A stretch of DNA of 64,000 nucleotides from Desulfobacteraceae bacterium (lineage in GTDB: Bacteria; Desulfobacterota; Desulfobacteria; Desulfobacterales; JAABSP01). The notes under the pieces are model-generated. The model saw only the letters and a list, made by a program, of their open reading frames with translations, had not been told where the DNA came from and did not search any database. A program made the translations under genes and the position numbers. Within the stretch, counting starts at the first letter, position 1; each line of letters opens with the position of its first letter. Below, piece after piece: positions 26,671 to 35,609 of the stretch. The stretch spans positions 22,651 to 86,650 of the forward strand of contig JAABSP010000009.1 of assembly GCA_011390345.1 (NCBI GenBank), in the 5' to 3' direction.

Positions 26671-29600
26671 ATGAAGCGGTTCTCCTCTGTCGCCTGGATG
26701 GCCCGCAATCCGGTTGCGGCCAACCTGATGATGCTCGTCTTTATCGTGGGGGGCGCGGTGATCCTGCTCACCCAGACCCGCCAAGAGATCTTCCCCGAAT
26801 TCGAAACCGACCTGATCATCATCTCGATTCCCTATCCCGGCGCATCCCCGGAGGAGGTGGAGAAGGGAATTCTTACCGCAGTGGAAGAGGCGGTGCAGGG
26901 GATCGACGGCGTCAAGCAGGTGGTGGCCACAGCATCCGAAGGCGTCGGAAACATCAATGTGGAACTCTTCTACGGCGTAGACAAGAACAAGCTGCTGGCG
27001 GACCTCAAGAATGCGGTGGACCGGATAGCCTCCTTTCCCGAGGATGCCGAGGACCCGATGGTCCGGGTTCCCTCTACCCGGCGGGAGGTGCTGAGCCTGG
27101 TGATCTACGGCGACATAAGCGAACGGACCCTCCGGGAGCTGGGGGAGACGGTGCGGGAGGATCTCCTCCGGAGCGAGGCGATTACCCAGGTGGAGCTGGA
27201 AGGCATCCGACCCCCGGAGATCGCTGTGGAGGTTCCCCAGTCCGCGCTCCGGGGATACGGCCTGACTCTGGGCGGGATTGCGGAACAGATCCGGAGAACC
27301 GCTGTGGAGCTGCCGGCCGGCCGAATCCGCACCGAGGCCGGGGAGATACTGCTGAGAACCTCAGAACGGAGAGACTGGGCCCGGGAGTTTGCCGATATCC
27401 CGATCATCAGCACCCGGACAGGGGCCAGGGTCAGCTTAGGCGAGATCGCGACCGTGCGGGAATCCTTTGAAGATGTCGATACTTTAAGCTTTTTCAATGG
27501 AAAGCCGGCAGTAGGAGTCAATGTCTTCCGGATCGGCGATGAGACCCCGCTCGGGGTGGCCGGGGCAGTCAAAGCCTATGCAGTCGAACTGGAAAAATCT
27601 CTGCCGCCGGGGGTCGGGATCGCGATTCGCCGGGACCGTTCCGAGATATTCCACGATCGGATCGACCTGCTGCTGAAAAATGCCCGCATCGGCCTCTTTC
27701 TGGTGCTGGGGGTGCTGGGCCTCTTTCTCGAGCCGCGGCTGGCCTTCTGGGTAACGATGGGAATCCCGATCTCCTTTCTCGGCTCCTTTCTCTTCCTGCC
27801 TGCGGCCGATGTCTCCATCAATATGATCTCCCTTTTCGCATTCATCATCACCTTGGGCATGGTGGTCGATGATGCCATTGTGGTGGGAGAGAATGTCTAT
27901 GTTCACCGCAGGGCACTGGAGGGGATCAACGGGAAAACCGGCAGCCGGGGCGGAAACAGCTATCTCCATGCCTCGATCGACGGCGCATCGGAAGTGGCCG
28001 TACCCGTGATCTTCTCCATCCTCACCACCGCAACCGCCTTTGCCCCTCTCTTTTTCGTCGAGGGGATCATGGGGAAAATCTTCCGGATTCTCCCCTCGGT
28101 GGTCATCATCGTTCTCTTCATCTCCCTCTACGAATCCCTTTACATCCTGCCGGCCCACCTGGGCCATCTGGGGCCGCCGAAAAAGACCGGCATCATCGGC
28201 GCGATCGCCCGGTTTCAGCGAAAGTTTGCCGGGATCGTCGAATATACGGCACAAGATATCTTTGGCCCGGCCATCGGCTGGGTGGTGCGGAACCGCTGGA
28301 TCACCTGTGCAATCGCGGTGGCCCTGCTGATTGTTGCCGTCGGCTTTGTCCAGGGGGGACGGGTCCGCATCACCATGTTTCCCAAGATCGAATCGGACTG
28401 GATCGTGGCCAACGGAGAACTCCCCTACGGCGCGCCCGTGGAAGAGACCTTGTCGGCCGCCAGGCGTCTGGAGGCCGCAGCCCTTTCAGCCATCGAAGAT
28501 CATTCTCCTGCAGCCGGCCCTTCCATCGGAAAGGGGATCTACACCCGGATCACCAACGGGTACCGCCTGACGGTCATGGTCTCTCTGGTTCCCATGAATC
28601 AGCGGGATATCAGCGGAACCGGCTTTGCCCGGGAGTGGCGGGAAAGGGCCGGCCGGCTTCCGGAGATGGAATCGCTGATCTTCGATGCCACGGCCGGCGG
28701 CCCCCGGGGCGGAAGCCCCGTGGATGTCCAGTTGAGCCATCGAGACATGGAGGTGCTGGAACGGGCCGCCAAAGACCTGGCCGCAGCCCTGCAGACCTAC
28801 GAAGGGGTGGTGGACATAGATGACGGGTTTGCCGCGGGAAAGCCCCAGTTCGATCTCTCCATCCGGCCCGAGGCCGAAAGCCTGGGCCTGACGCCCCTGG
28901 AGCTGGGACGCCAGATCCGCTACACCTTCTGGGGAGCAGAGGCGCTCCGGCAGCAGCGGGGCCGGGATACGGTCCAGGTGATGGTGCGGCTGCCCCAAGC
29001 CGAGCGAACATCGGAACAGGATGTGGAGCAGTTGATCATCCGCACCCCCGAAGGCGGAGAGATCCCGCTATCTGCCGCGGCCGAGGTCAGGCGGGGCAGC
29101 TCATACACCAGCATCACCCGAACCGATGCACGGCGCACCATCCATGTCACAGCCGACATCGAAGAAAAAGTGACCGGCGGGGGGAAGGTGATCGCCTCCC
29201 TGACTTCCGGGGAACTGCCGGCCCTGATGGACCGGTATCCGGGGCTCCATTACTCTCTCGAGGGGGCCGAGCGGGAGGGGCGGGACTCCATGAGGAGCCT
29301 CTTCAAGGGCTTTGCCATCGCGCTGATGGTGATGTATGTCCTCATCGCGATCCCCTTCAACAGCTATATCCAGCCGGTGATGGTTCTGTCGGCCATCCCA
29401 TTCGGATTCATCGGTGCGGTGGCCGGCCATATGATCATGGGCTACAGCCTCAGCCTGATCAGCATGATGGGGCTTCTGGCGCTGTCCGGGGTGGTGGTGA
29501 ACGATTCCCTGGTGCTGGTGCATACGGCCAACGGAATGCGGAATGGGGGAATGGCGGTGAAGGATGCTGTGGTTGCAGCCGCGGTCCGGCGATTCAGACC

Positions 29601-29874
29601 GATTCTCCTCACCTCCCTGACCACCTTTTTCGGTCTGATGCCGATGATCTTCGAGACATCGCTCCAGGCCCGTTTCCTCATTCCCATGGCCATCAGCCTC
29701 GGCTTCGGAGTGCTCTTTGCCACCTTTATCATTCTGCTGCTGGTGCCGGCCTTCTACATCATAATCGAGGATCTCCGGGGGCTTCTGGCGGAACTACGGG
29801 AGGATGCGGGCCAAATTCGGAACCGGATCTTCAAAAGGAAAAGGGGAGGGGAACAAGCCGAAAAAGGGAAGTAA
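26671..29874 (+). CDS. RND-family efflux transporter (AcrB-like)
   Basis: 1067 residues, typical length. The N-terminal TM helix and SIPYPGASPEEVEKGI motif of the porter domain are present, as is the proton-relay Asp pair D400/D401 in GMVVDDAIVVGEN. The second half repeats the fold (GLLALSGVVVNDSLVLVHTAN) and ends with a basic cytoplasmic tail. It should be a proton-driven exporter of hydrophobic or toxic compounds; the absence of metal-site signatures argues for the drug/hydrophobe class rather than the heavy-metal class, with low certainty. It forms an operon with the two preceding genes, 6 bases after the adaptor. Confidence 0.95.
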   Translation: MKRFSSVAWMARNPVAANLMMLVFIVGGAVILLTQTRQEIFPEFETDLIIISIPYPGASPEEVEKGILTAVEEAVQGIDGVKQVVATASEGVGNINVELFYGVDKNKLLADLKNAVDRIASFPEDAEDPMVRVPSTRREVLSLVIYGDISERTLRELGETVREDLLRSEAITQVELEGIRPPEIAVEVPQSALRGYGLTLGGIAEQIRRTAVELPAGRIRTEAGEILLRTSERRDWAREFADIPIISTRTGARVSLGEIATVRESFEDVDTLSFFNGKPAVGVNVFRIGDETPLGVAGAVKAYAVELEKSLPPGVGIAIRRDRSEIFHDRIDLLLKNARIGLFLVLGVLGLFLEPRLAFWVTMGIPISFLGSFLFLPAADVSINMISLFAFIITLGMVVDDAIVVGENVYVHRRALEGINGKTGSRGGNSYLHASIDGASEVAVPVIFSILTTATAFAPLFFVEGIMGKIFRILPSVVIIVLFISLYESLYILPAHLGHLGPPKKTGIIGAIARFQRKFAGIVEYTAQDIFGPAIGWVVRNRWITCAIAVALLIVAVGFVQGGRVRITMFPKIESDWIVANGELPYGAPVEETLSAARRLEAAALSAIEDHSPAAGPSIGKGIYTRITNGYRLTVMVSLVPMNQRDISGTGFAREWRERAGRLPEMESLIFDATAGGPRGGSPVDVQLSHRDMEVLERAAKDLAAALQTYEGVVDIDDGFAAGKPQFDLSIRPEAESLGLTPLELGRQIRYTFWGAEALRQQRGRDTVQVMVRLPQAERTSEQDVEQLIIRTPEGGEIPLSAAAEVRRGSSYTSITRTDARRTIHVTADIEEKVTGGGKVIASLTSGELPALMDRYPGLHYSLEGAEREGRDSMRSLFKGFAIALMVMYVLIAIPFNSYIQPVMVLSAIPFGFIGAVAGHMIMGYSLSLISMMGLLALSGVVVNDSLVLVHTANGMRNGGMAVKDAVVAAAVRRFRPILLTSLTTFFGLMPMIFETSLQARFLIPMAISLGFGVLFATFIILLLVPAFYIIIEDLRGLLAELREDAGQIRNRIFKRKRGGEQAEKGK

Positions 29875-29957
29875 GTACCTCGGCAGTAGATTCGTAACAG
29901 TGCTCCGGAGTGCATAAAATATAATTGACGCCCTCCCAAACCCTTTAACCAGGATAC

Positions 29958-31148
29958 TTATCGGTCCGGGGCCGCGGAAAGAGTGATGGTGAAGACCGCG
30001 CCCTTGCCTTGGGGCGCGTTTTGGGCCCGGATTTCGCCGCGGCATTGTCGGATGATCTCCCGACAGACCGAAAGCCCCACCCCCAGCCCCCCGGCCTTTC
30101 TTCGGGTATAGAAAGGCTCGAAGATATGGGGCAGATCCTCCTCCGAAATCCCGGTTCCGGTGTCAGATACCTGCACCTTAATCCACTCCCCGGCCATCCG
30201 CGTCCGAATGGAGACCTTTCGATCCTCTCCCTTTCCATGCTCCACCGCGAAAAGGGCATTGTCGATGAGATTCATGAAGACCTGCCCCAATTCCCCTTGG
30301 GAAGCCCAGATCCGGGGCAGATCCGGCGTCAGATCCAGATCGACGGCCACTTTACGTTCCCTGGCCATCCCATTTAACAGCGCGGCCGTCTTCCGGATCA
30401 CGCTGTTGACATCGACCGACTCCTCCTGGCGGGAGGCCGGCAGATTGAGATGGTAGAGCCTCTGAACCGTCTCTCGAATCCGGTGGAAAGCCTCTTCGAT
30501 GAGATTTGCGATCTCCAGCAGATCCTCCTGCCCCTCGCACCCGTCCATCAGAGGAACCAGCAGCGCGGCGATTCCCTGCAGGGGGCTGTTGATCTCATGC
30601 GCGATGGTCGCGGCCAGCCTTCCGGTCGCGGCCTGGGTCTTGGAGCGGATCAGATCCTCCTGCATGGCCTTCACCTTGATGATCTCGGTCTGGAGCCGTT
30701 TGTTCATCTCCTCCAGCTCCAGGGTCCTCTCCTGAACCATCTCCTGAAGCTGGTCCCGATGGGCCTTCAGTTCGAGATGGGTCCGGATCCGGGCCCGGAC
30801 GATCTCCACGGAAAAGGGCTTGTTGAGGTAATCGACCGCGCCGAGGGAGAATCCCAGAGCCTCGTCTGATGGGCGGCTTTTGATGGTGATGAAGATGATG
30901 GGGATATCAGCGGTCTCTGGATTCTCTTTGAGCCTGCGGCAGACCTCATAGCCATCCATTTCCGGCATGACCACATCCAGCAGAATGAGATCGATGGCCT
31001 CTTCCTCAGAGAATGTGATCTCCAGGGCCTCGGGGCCGCTTTTGGCAAATCGGACATCATAGTTTCCCTCCAGGATCTCTCCCAGGGCGCGGATATTGTG
31101 GGGGCTGTCATCGACGATCAGGATCTGATATGGTTTCGAGGGTTTCAT
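29958..31148 (-). CDS. Receiver-histidine kinase (soluble hybrid)
   Basis: 396 residues with a reversed order: receiver domain first (D13/D14, phospho-acceptor D58 in LLDVVMPEMDG, Lys110), then a coiled coil (about 125-165), a HisKA-type dimerisation segment with H184 (TIAHEINSPLQG) and a HATPase domain (FMNLIDNALFAV, GTGISEEDLPHIFEPFYTRR, GGLGVGLSV). No transmembrane segment. It could be phosphorylated by the hybrid kinase encoded 35 bases upstream and then signal onward. It is last in the minus-strand sensory operon. Confidence 0.92.
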   Translation of the reverse strand: MKPSKPYQILIVDDSPHNIRALGEILEGNYDVRFAKSGPEALEITFSEEEAIDLILLDVVMPEMDGYEVCRRLKENPETADIPIIFITIKSRPSDEALGFSLGAVDYLNKPFSVEIVRARIRTHLELKAHRDQLQEMVQERTLELEEMNKRLQTEIIKVKAMQEDLIRSKTQAATGRLAATIAHEINSPLQGIAALLVPLMDGCEGQEDLLEIANLIEEAFHRIRETVQRLYHLNLPASRQEESVDVNSVIRKTAALLNGMARERKVAVDLDLTPDLPRIWASQGELGQVFMNLIDNALFAVEHGKGEDRKVSIRTRMAGEWIKVQVSDTGTGISEEDLPHIFEPFYTRRKAGGLGVGLSVCREIIRQCRGEIRAQNAPQGKGAVFTITLSAAPDR

Positions 31149-31183
31149 GGGGTCCGGCTTCTTTTCAGTGGTGAAAAAAGAGA

Positions 31184-34100
31184 CTACTTCAACCCGGAGA
31201 GAATCTGTTGCAGAATTTTTCCTGCACGGGTGAAATCGAGGCTTTCAATGTTCGATACCAGGGTTTTCACGGTTTCGGTAGATGCGGTCTGGGAGATCCG
31301 ATCCCGAAGGCGCTCCATCTCCGGAATAGCTCGGATATTGTTCTTCTGCAACAGCTTCTCAAGGGCGCAAAGCTCTGAATAGAGAACTTGTTTCATCTTC
31401 GGGGATAAGGTTTCCGGAGAAGGGGAGGGCAGATCCATCTTCTCCAAAGGGGGGCATTCTTCTGCATTATCTCCATTGACTTTTTCCGAATCTGTTCGGA
31501 GGCGGTCGATCTCCGCCATCACCCGATCCAGTTCCTCTGTAAACTGATCCAGATCTCCGTTGTGATCCCGGCCATCCCGGATCGTCTTCTCGAGCTGCTC
31601 TGCAGCCTTCACCAGGCGTCGGGCAGCACAATTTCCCGCGGTCCCCTTGAAGGTATGAATCTGCTGCAGTACATTTTCCCTCCGGCCATTGCTCAGATCC
31701 TGGGCGAGCTTTTCCCCGGCCTGGTGATAGTGGGTATGAAACAGAAAGAGGATCTTCTTGAAGACCTCGAGCTTTCCCCCCATCCGGATCGCGCCCTCCT
31801 TGTAGTCGATAACGGTCCCATCCGATGCTGTTCGGGTTCCTGTCCCGAGATCGGGATCGGCAGGTTCAGAAAAGGGGAGGGGGCCTTTCTCCTCATGGCT
31901 CCCCAAGGGGATCTGCATCTTCTCCTGCGCCGGCGCACTGTTGTTGTAGGGCGTTTTGATCCATCGGGAGAGGGTCTCCATCAGCAAGCTCGGGTCCAAG
32001 GGTTTGGTCAGAAAATCATTCATCCCGGCATCGAGGCAGGCCCTTCGGCTTTCGCTCAGGGCATGAGCGGTCATGGCAATAATGGGAATCCTTGCAACCT
32101 TCCCCGGAAGCCCTCTGATCTTTCGGGTCACCTCGAGACCATCCATCTCCGGCATCTGCAGATCCATCAGAATCAGGTCGTAACATTGCCGCTGCACCGC
32201 ATGCCATGCCTCTTTTCCATCCACTGCGATATCCACGGTCATCTTCAGGGGCTCGAGAAGAGAGAGTGCCACCTCTTGATTGACCTCATGATCTTCGGCA
32301 ATGAGAATCCGAGCCCCGGCAAAAGAGGGATAATGACCTTTTTGGGGGGGTGCGGCAATCTTTTTCCGAAGGCCCTTTTCGAGCAGCAGGGAGAAGCAGA
32401 AAGTGGTGCCCCGGCCCGGCTCACTCATGGCCTGAATGTTGCCGTCCATCAGTTCGACAAGCTGTCGGCAGATGGAAAGGCCGAGACCTGTGCCGCCGTA
32501 GCACCGGGTCATGGAATCATCTGCTTGTGTGAATGCATCGAAGATGGCCCCGATCTTCTCCGCTGGAATACCGATGCCGGAATCCGAGATCTCAAAACCG
32601 ATCCGGATCTCTTCAGAATCTTCTTTCAAGAGATGGGCATCTACCTTGACAAATCCGCTTTCCGGGGTGAATTTCAGTGCATTGCCGATGAGATTGATCA
32701 GAATCTGTTTGATCCTCTCGGCATCCCCGTTGAGATCTTCGGGAATCTCTCTATCCCAACCCATGGAAAGCTCGATCTTCTTTTCCCGGGCCTTTTCGGC
32801 AAACATGTCTTCGATGTTTGTCATCAGCAGGGACCAGGAGAAGGGGATCTTCTCCAGGTCGAGTTTTCCGGCCTCGATTTTCGAGATATCCAGCACATCA
32901 TTGATCACCCTCAACAGCAGTCGGGAGGAGGATTCGATCTTTTCCAGATAATCGGCCTGTTTCGGGGTCAATTCGGTCTGCCCCATCAGCATCACCATTC
33001 CCGAAATCGCGCCGAGGGGGGTGCGGATCTCATGGCTCATGTTGGCCAGAAAACGGCTCTTGGCATCGGCTGAAGCCTCGGCCGCCTCCTTTGCGATCTT
33101 CAGGCGCTCGGAGCGCTTCTGATCCGTGAAATCCCGGATCAGCCCCTCGAAAATCCTTTTCCCGTTCCGGCCCTCCTCGATCGTGTGGAGATGAACCAGC
33201 AGAAAGAGATCCTGTCCGGACCGGTTCTGGCAGCCGATTTCGATGGCCCTGGAGAAATCCGCGCCCGGATGGTTCATCAGCTCCGCGTTTTGCTCATGCG
33301 TCATGTTGAGAAGGGAGAAGATATTGACCCGGCCCTGGCACATTATTTCCGCAGATTCATGATCAAAAATCCGGGCCATCGCGGGATTAGCAGTGATGAG
33401 ATCTCCATCGATATCCGCCTGAAAGATACCATCGGCCGCGTTTTCAAAGATAGAGCGATATTTATGCTCTGAGTTCTGCAGCGCCTCCTCCCGGGAGCGG
33501 AGGGAGGTGGCCATGTCGTTGAAGGAGAGCGCCAGCGCGCCGATCTCGTCATCGGTCTCCGGATGGATCTTTTCTGAATCCAGCCCCAGTCCCAGGGCCC
33601 TCACCCCTTTGATCAGCCGGTTCAAAGGCCGGGTGAAGCGGCGGACGAACAAGAACATCACGAAACATCCGATGAGCCAGAATAGCAGCCCGAACAGGCC
33701 GGCCCGACGGGCAATGTCGATGATATTTTGCTTCAGGGGTTGGCGATCCATCACCAGACCGATGACCCCTGCCATCTGTTGGGTGGGGCCCTGCCTCATA
33801 TCCATGCCGAGAACCATCGCCTCCTCGGTACGAAAGCGCGGCGCGTAGATGACACCGCACCAGAATTCATCCGCATCCCTCCGGCCCTGGTGGAGAAAGG
33901 GGTAATCTTGTTCCGGATCATGGGGAACGGGAAAACCGGCAAAGTCTGCAATGATCTTTCTGATCTCTTCCCGGGAAGGGGCAGCAGGCGAATCTTCAGG
34001 ATAAAGGGCATTTCGATTCGACCCCATCAGCAGGCGGGCCTCCTGATTATAGACAAAGACCTGAACCACATCCTCCTTTTCAAATGCGCTCCAGACCGCA

Positions 34101-34321
34101 TCGGAGAGCAGTTCTGTGCTTTCGGACATCACCCCGAGGGTTACATTTCTTGCGATGATTTCAGCAAGCACCCTTCCGTTTTCCATCTGCATCCGGGTGA
34201 GGAGTCTGTACTGGTGATGGATGAAGAAGAGGGTGAAAAAAGTACTCACCAGCAGCGTAAAGAGGGTGAAAGCCAGAAGCATCTTCAGAAAAAAGCTCTG
34301 TCTGATGGTTTGAAGCAGCAT
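31184..34321 (-). CDS. Membrane hybrid histidine kinase with HAMP, PAS, receiver and HPt
   Basis: 1045 residues. TM1 at about 12-33, a periplasmic sensor of about 175 residues, TM2 at about 210-232, HAMP, PAS (KYRSIFENAADGIFQAD), HisKA with H430 (MSHEIRTPLG), HATPase (NLIGNALKFTP, GTGLGLSI), receiver with D720 (LMDLQMPEMDG), and a C-terminal HPt with H889 (IHTFKGTAGN). This is a full phosphorelay in one chain. The periplasmic binding-protein gene 13 bases upstream is a natural candidate for delivering its stimulus. Confidence 0.93.
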   Translation of the reverse strand: MLLQTIRQSFFLKMLLAFTLFTLLVSTFFTLFFIHHQYRLLTRMQMENGRVLAEIIARNVTLGVMSESTELLSDAVWSAFEKEDVVQVFVYNQEARLLMGSNRNALYPEDSPAAPSREEIRKIIADFAGFPVPHDPEQDYPFLHQGRRDADEFWCGVIYAPRFRTEEAMVLGMDMRQGPTQQMAGVIGLVMDRQPLKQNIIDIARRAGLFGLLFWLIGCFVMFLFVRRFTRPLNRLIKGVRALGLGLDSEKIHPETDDEIGALALSFNDMATSLRSREEALQNSEHKYRSIFENAADGIFQADIDGDLITANPAMARIFDHESAEIMCQGRVNIFSLLNMTHEQNAELMNHPGADFSRAIEIGCQNRSGQDLFLLVHLHTIEEGRNGKRIFEGLIRDFTDQKRSERLKIAKEAAEASADAKSRFLANMSHEIRTPLGAISGMVMLMGQTELTPKQADYLEKIESSSRLLLRVINDVLDISKIEAGKLDLEKIPFSWSLLMTNIEDMFAEKAREKKIELSMGWDREIPEDLNGDAERIKQILINLIGNALKFTPESGFVKVDAHLLKEDSEEIRIGFEISDSGIGIPAEKIGAIFDAFTQADDSMTRCYGGTGLGLSICRQLVELMDGNIQAMSEPGRGTTFCFSLLLEKGLRKKIAAPPQKGHYPSFAGARILIAEDHEVNQEVALSLLEPLKMTVDIAVDGKEAWHAVQRQCYDLILMDLQMPEMDGLEVTRKIRGLPGKVARIPIIAMTAHALSESRRACLDAGMNDFLTKPLDPSLLMETLSRWIKTPYNNSAPAQEKMQIPLGSHEEKGPLPFSEPADPDLGTGTRTASDGTVIDYKEGAIRMGGKLEVFKKILFLFHTHYHQAGEKLAQDLSNGRRENVLQQIHTFKGTAGNCAARRLVKAAEQLEKTIRDGRDHNGDLDQFTEELDRVMAEIDRLRTDSEKVNGDNAEECPPLEKMDLPSPSPETLSPKMKQVLYSELCALEKLLQKNNIRAIPEMERLRDRISQTASTETVKTLVSNIESLDFTRAGKILQQILSGLK

Positions 34322-34334
34322 AATTCCGCCTCGC

Positions 34335-35234
34335 CTATTTCCCCATTTCCAGAAGGGTCATCTCTGCGGCATCGAGATCGGACTCGATCCTCAGACGCTT
34401 CCCCACGGTCTTGTTGATCTGAATCACCGGCTTTCTCGCCTCCGTGTTCATCACCCGCCGCCCCGAGGTCCCCTTTAGAATCTTTTGGGCCATCTCCCCG
34501 GCCTGCCGGCCTAAATCCTCCGGGTCAAAGGTGACGGAAAGAAATGCCCCCATATCAAGATACTTTTCTGAAAAAGAGAGTACCGGAAAACGGTTCTCCA
34601 GCGAGACCTGCAGCAGGTGCTGGATGGTCTCGGGGGTATAGACGATGATGTCGGGGATCATCCAGAACCCGTCAATCTCTTTGACGATCTCTTTGAGCCT
34701 TTGGGCCATGTCCGCGGATTTATGAACGGCCACAGAGAGGAGTTGAACCCCCAGTTCATCGGCCGCTGCCTTGGCCTTTTCTGCAAAAATCCGGTTTCGA
34801 TCCGGATTGTAGAGAAATCCGACCCGCTCTACATCGGGCGCGGCTGTAATGAGAATCTCCAACTGCTTTTTCTGCGGAATGTTCATGCTGACGCCGGAGA
34901 TGTTTTCCTGGTCTTCGACGATATCCCAGGGGTTGAAGACCATGAGATAGACGATGGGAATATGGGTGACGGAGAGTACCTTGCCCAGTGCCTCGTTTCC
35001 CACAGCCAGTATCAGTCGGGGTTTCTCTTCCTCGATAAGGGATAGGAGAGCCTCCTCTCCCAGTTCCGAGATCAGAAACCGTTTTGTGGTGCAACTGCAG
35101 GCTTGGCCGAATCCGTCGATCGCGGCCTCGTAGGGCGGAATCCTGATGCTTTCCACCACCGCCACCAGGCTGGAGGCCTGAGCCGGCAGGGAAATATTCA
35201 GCAGCAGGAGGAATAAGAGGAGAAGCCGTTTCAT
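34335..35234 (-). CDS. ABC-type substrate-binding protein, orphan (sensory candidate)
   Basis: 299 residues with a clear signal peptide (KRLLLLFLLLLNISLPAQA, cleavage near residue 20). The body resembles the ABC_sub_bind/DUF534 group: IVYLMVFNPWD, ISGVSMNIPQKKQLEIL, VGFLYNPD and FGQ near the N-terminus. No permease or ATPase gene is adjacent; instead two kinases follow in the same direction. I infer a periplasmic ligand sensor feeding the hybrid kinase. The ligand is unknown. Confidence 0.82.
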   Translation of the reverse strand: MKRLLLLFLLLLNISLPAQASSLVAVVESIRIPPYEAAIDGFGQACSCTTKRFLISELGEEALLSLIEEEKPRLILAVGNEALGKVLSVTHIPIVYLMVFNPWDIVEDQENISGVSMNIPQKKQLEILITAAPDVERVGFLYNPDRNRIFAEKAKAAADELGVQLLSVAVHKSADMAQRLKEIVKEIDGFWMIPDIIVYTPETIQHLLQVSLENRFPVLSFSEKYLDMGAFLSVTFDPEDLGRQAGEMAQKILKGTSGRRVMNTEARKPVIQINKTVGKRLRIESDLDAAEMTLLEMGK

Positions 35235-35609
35235 AGGGAAAGGTTTCTCTGTCGCCGGCTCCTGCCGTTTCGGCGATAATGGGAATATGGACCAACCTTC
35301 ATAGCGTCTCAGATGAAAGCCAGGGAAATATATTCGGAAAAAACAGATGCCGCATTTTTAACCCTCTGCCGCTTTTGTTTCTTATCAGAAATCTGCACAA
35401 AAAGTCTACAGGAAAAGTGAAGAAAAGGGAAGGGGAGAGAAGAGGTTTTTTTTGACTTGCACGAGGAAAAGGGGTGTGATATCTTTGAATTCCTCGTTTG
35501 CGGAGGAGACTCGCCTTGTCTGGTGTCGGAACGGGCTTTTCCAAAACGCTTCCCGATGCGATGCATTTATCCTTAAACCCCGCTTTTATTTTGTAAAGTG
35601 AGTTCAAAG
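35235..35609. other. Divergent intergenic region before the TonB receptor
   Basis: About 375 bases between the minus-strand binding-protein gene and the plus-strand receptor. I see a nearly pure purine tract (35411-35445), a probable promoter (listed separately), and a small TCCTC/GAGGA hairpin around 35490. I recognise no riboswitch or Fur-type operator and no coding sequence. Confidence 0.5.
35452..35480 (+). promoter_or_regulatory. Probable promoter of the TonB receptor/peptide operon
   Basis: TTGACT (35452-35457), 17-base spacer, TGTGAT (35475-35480). The -35 is good and the -10 is weak. It would give a leader of about 120 bases. Confidence 0.35.
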
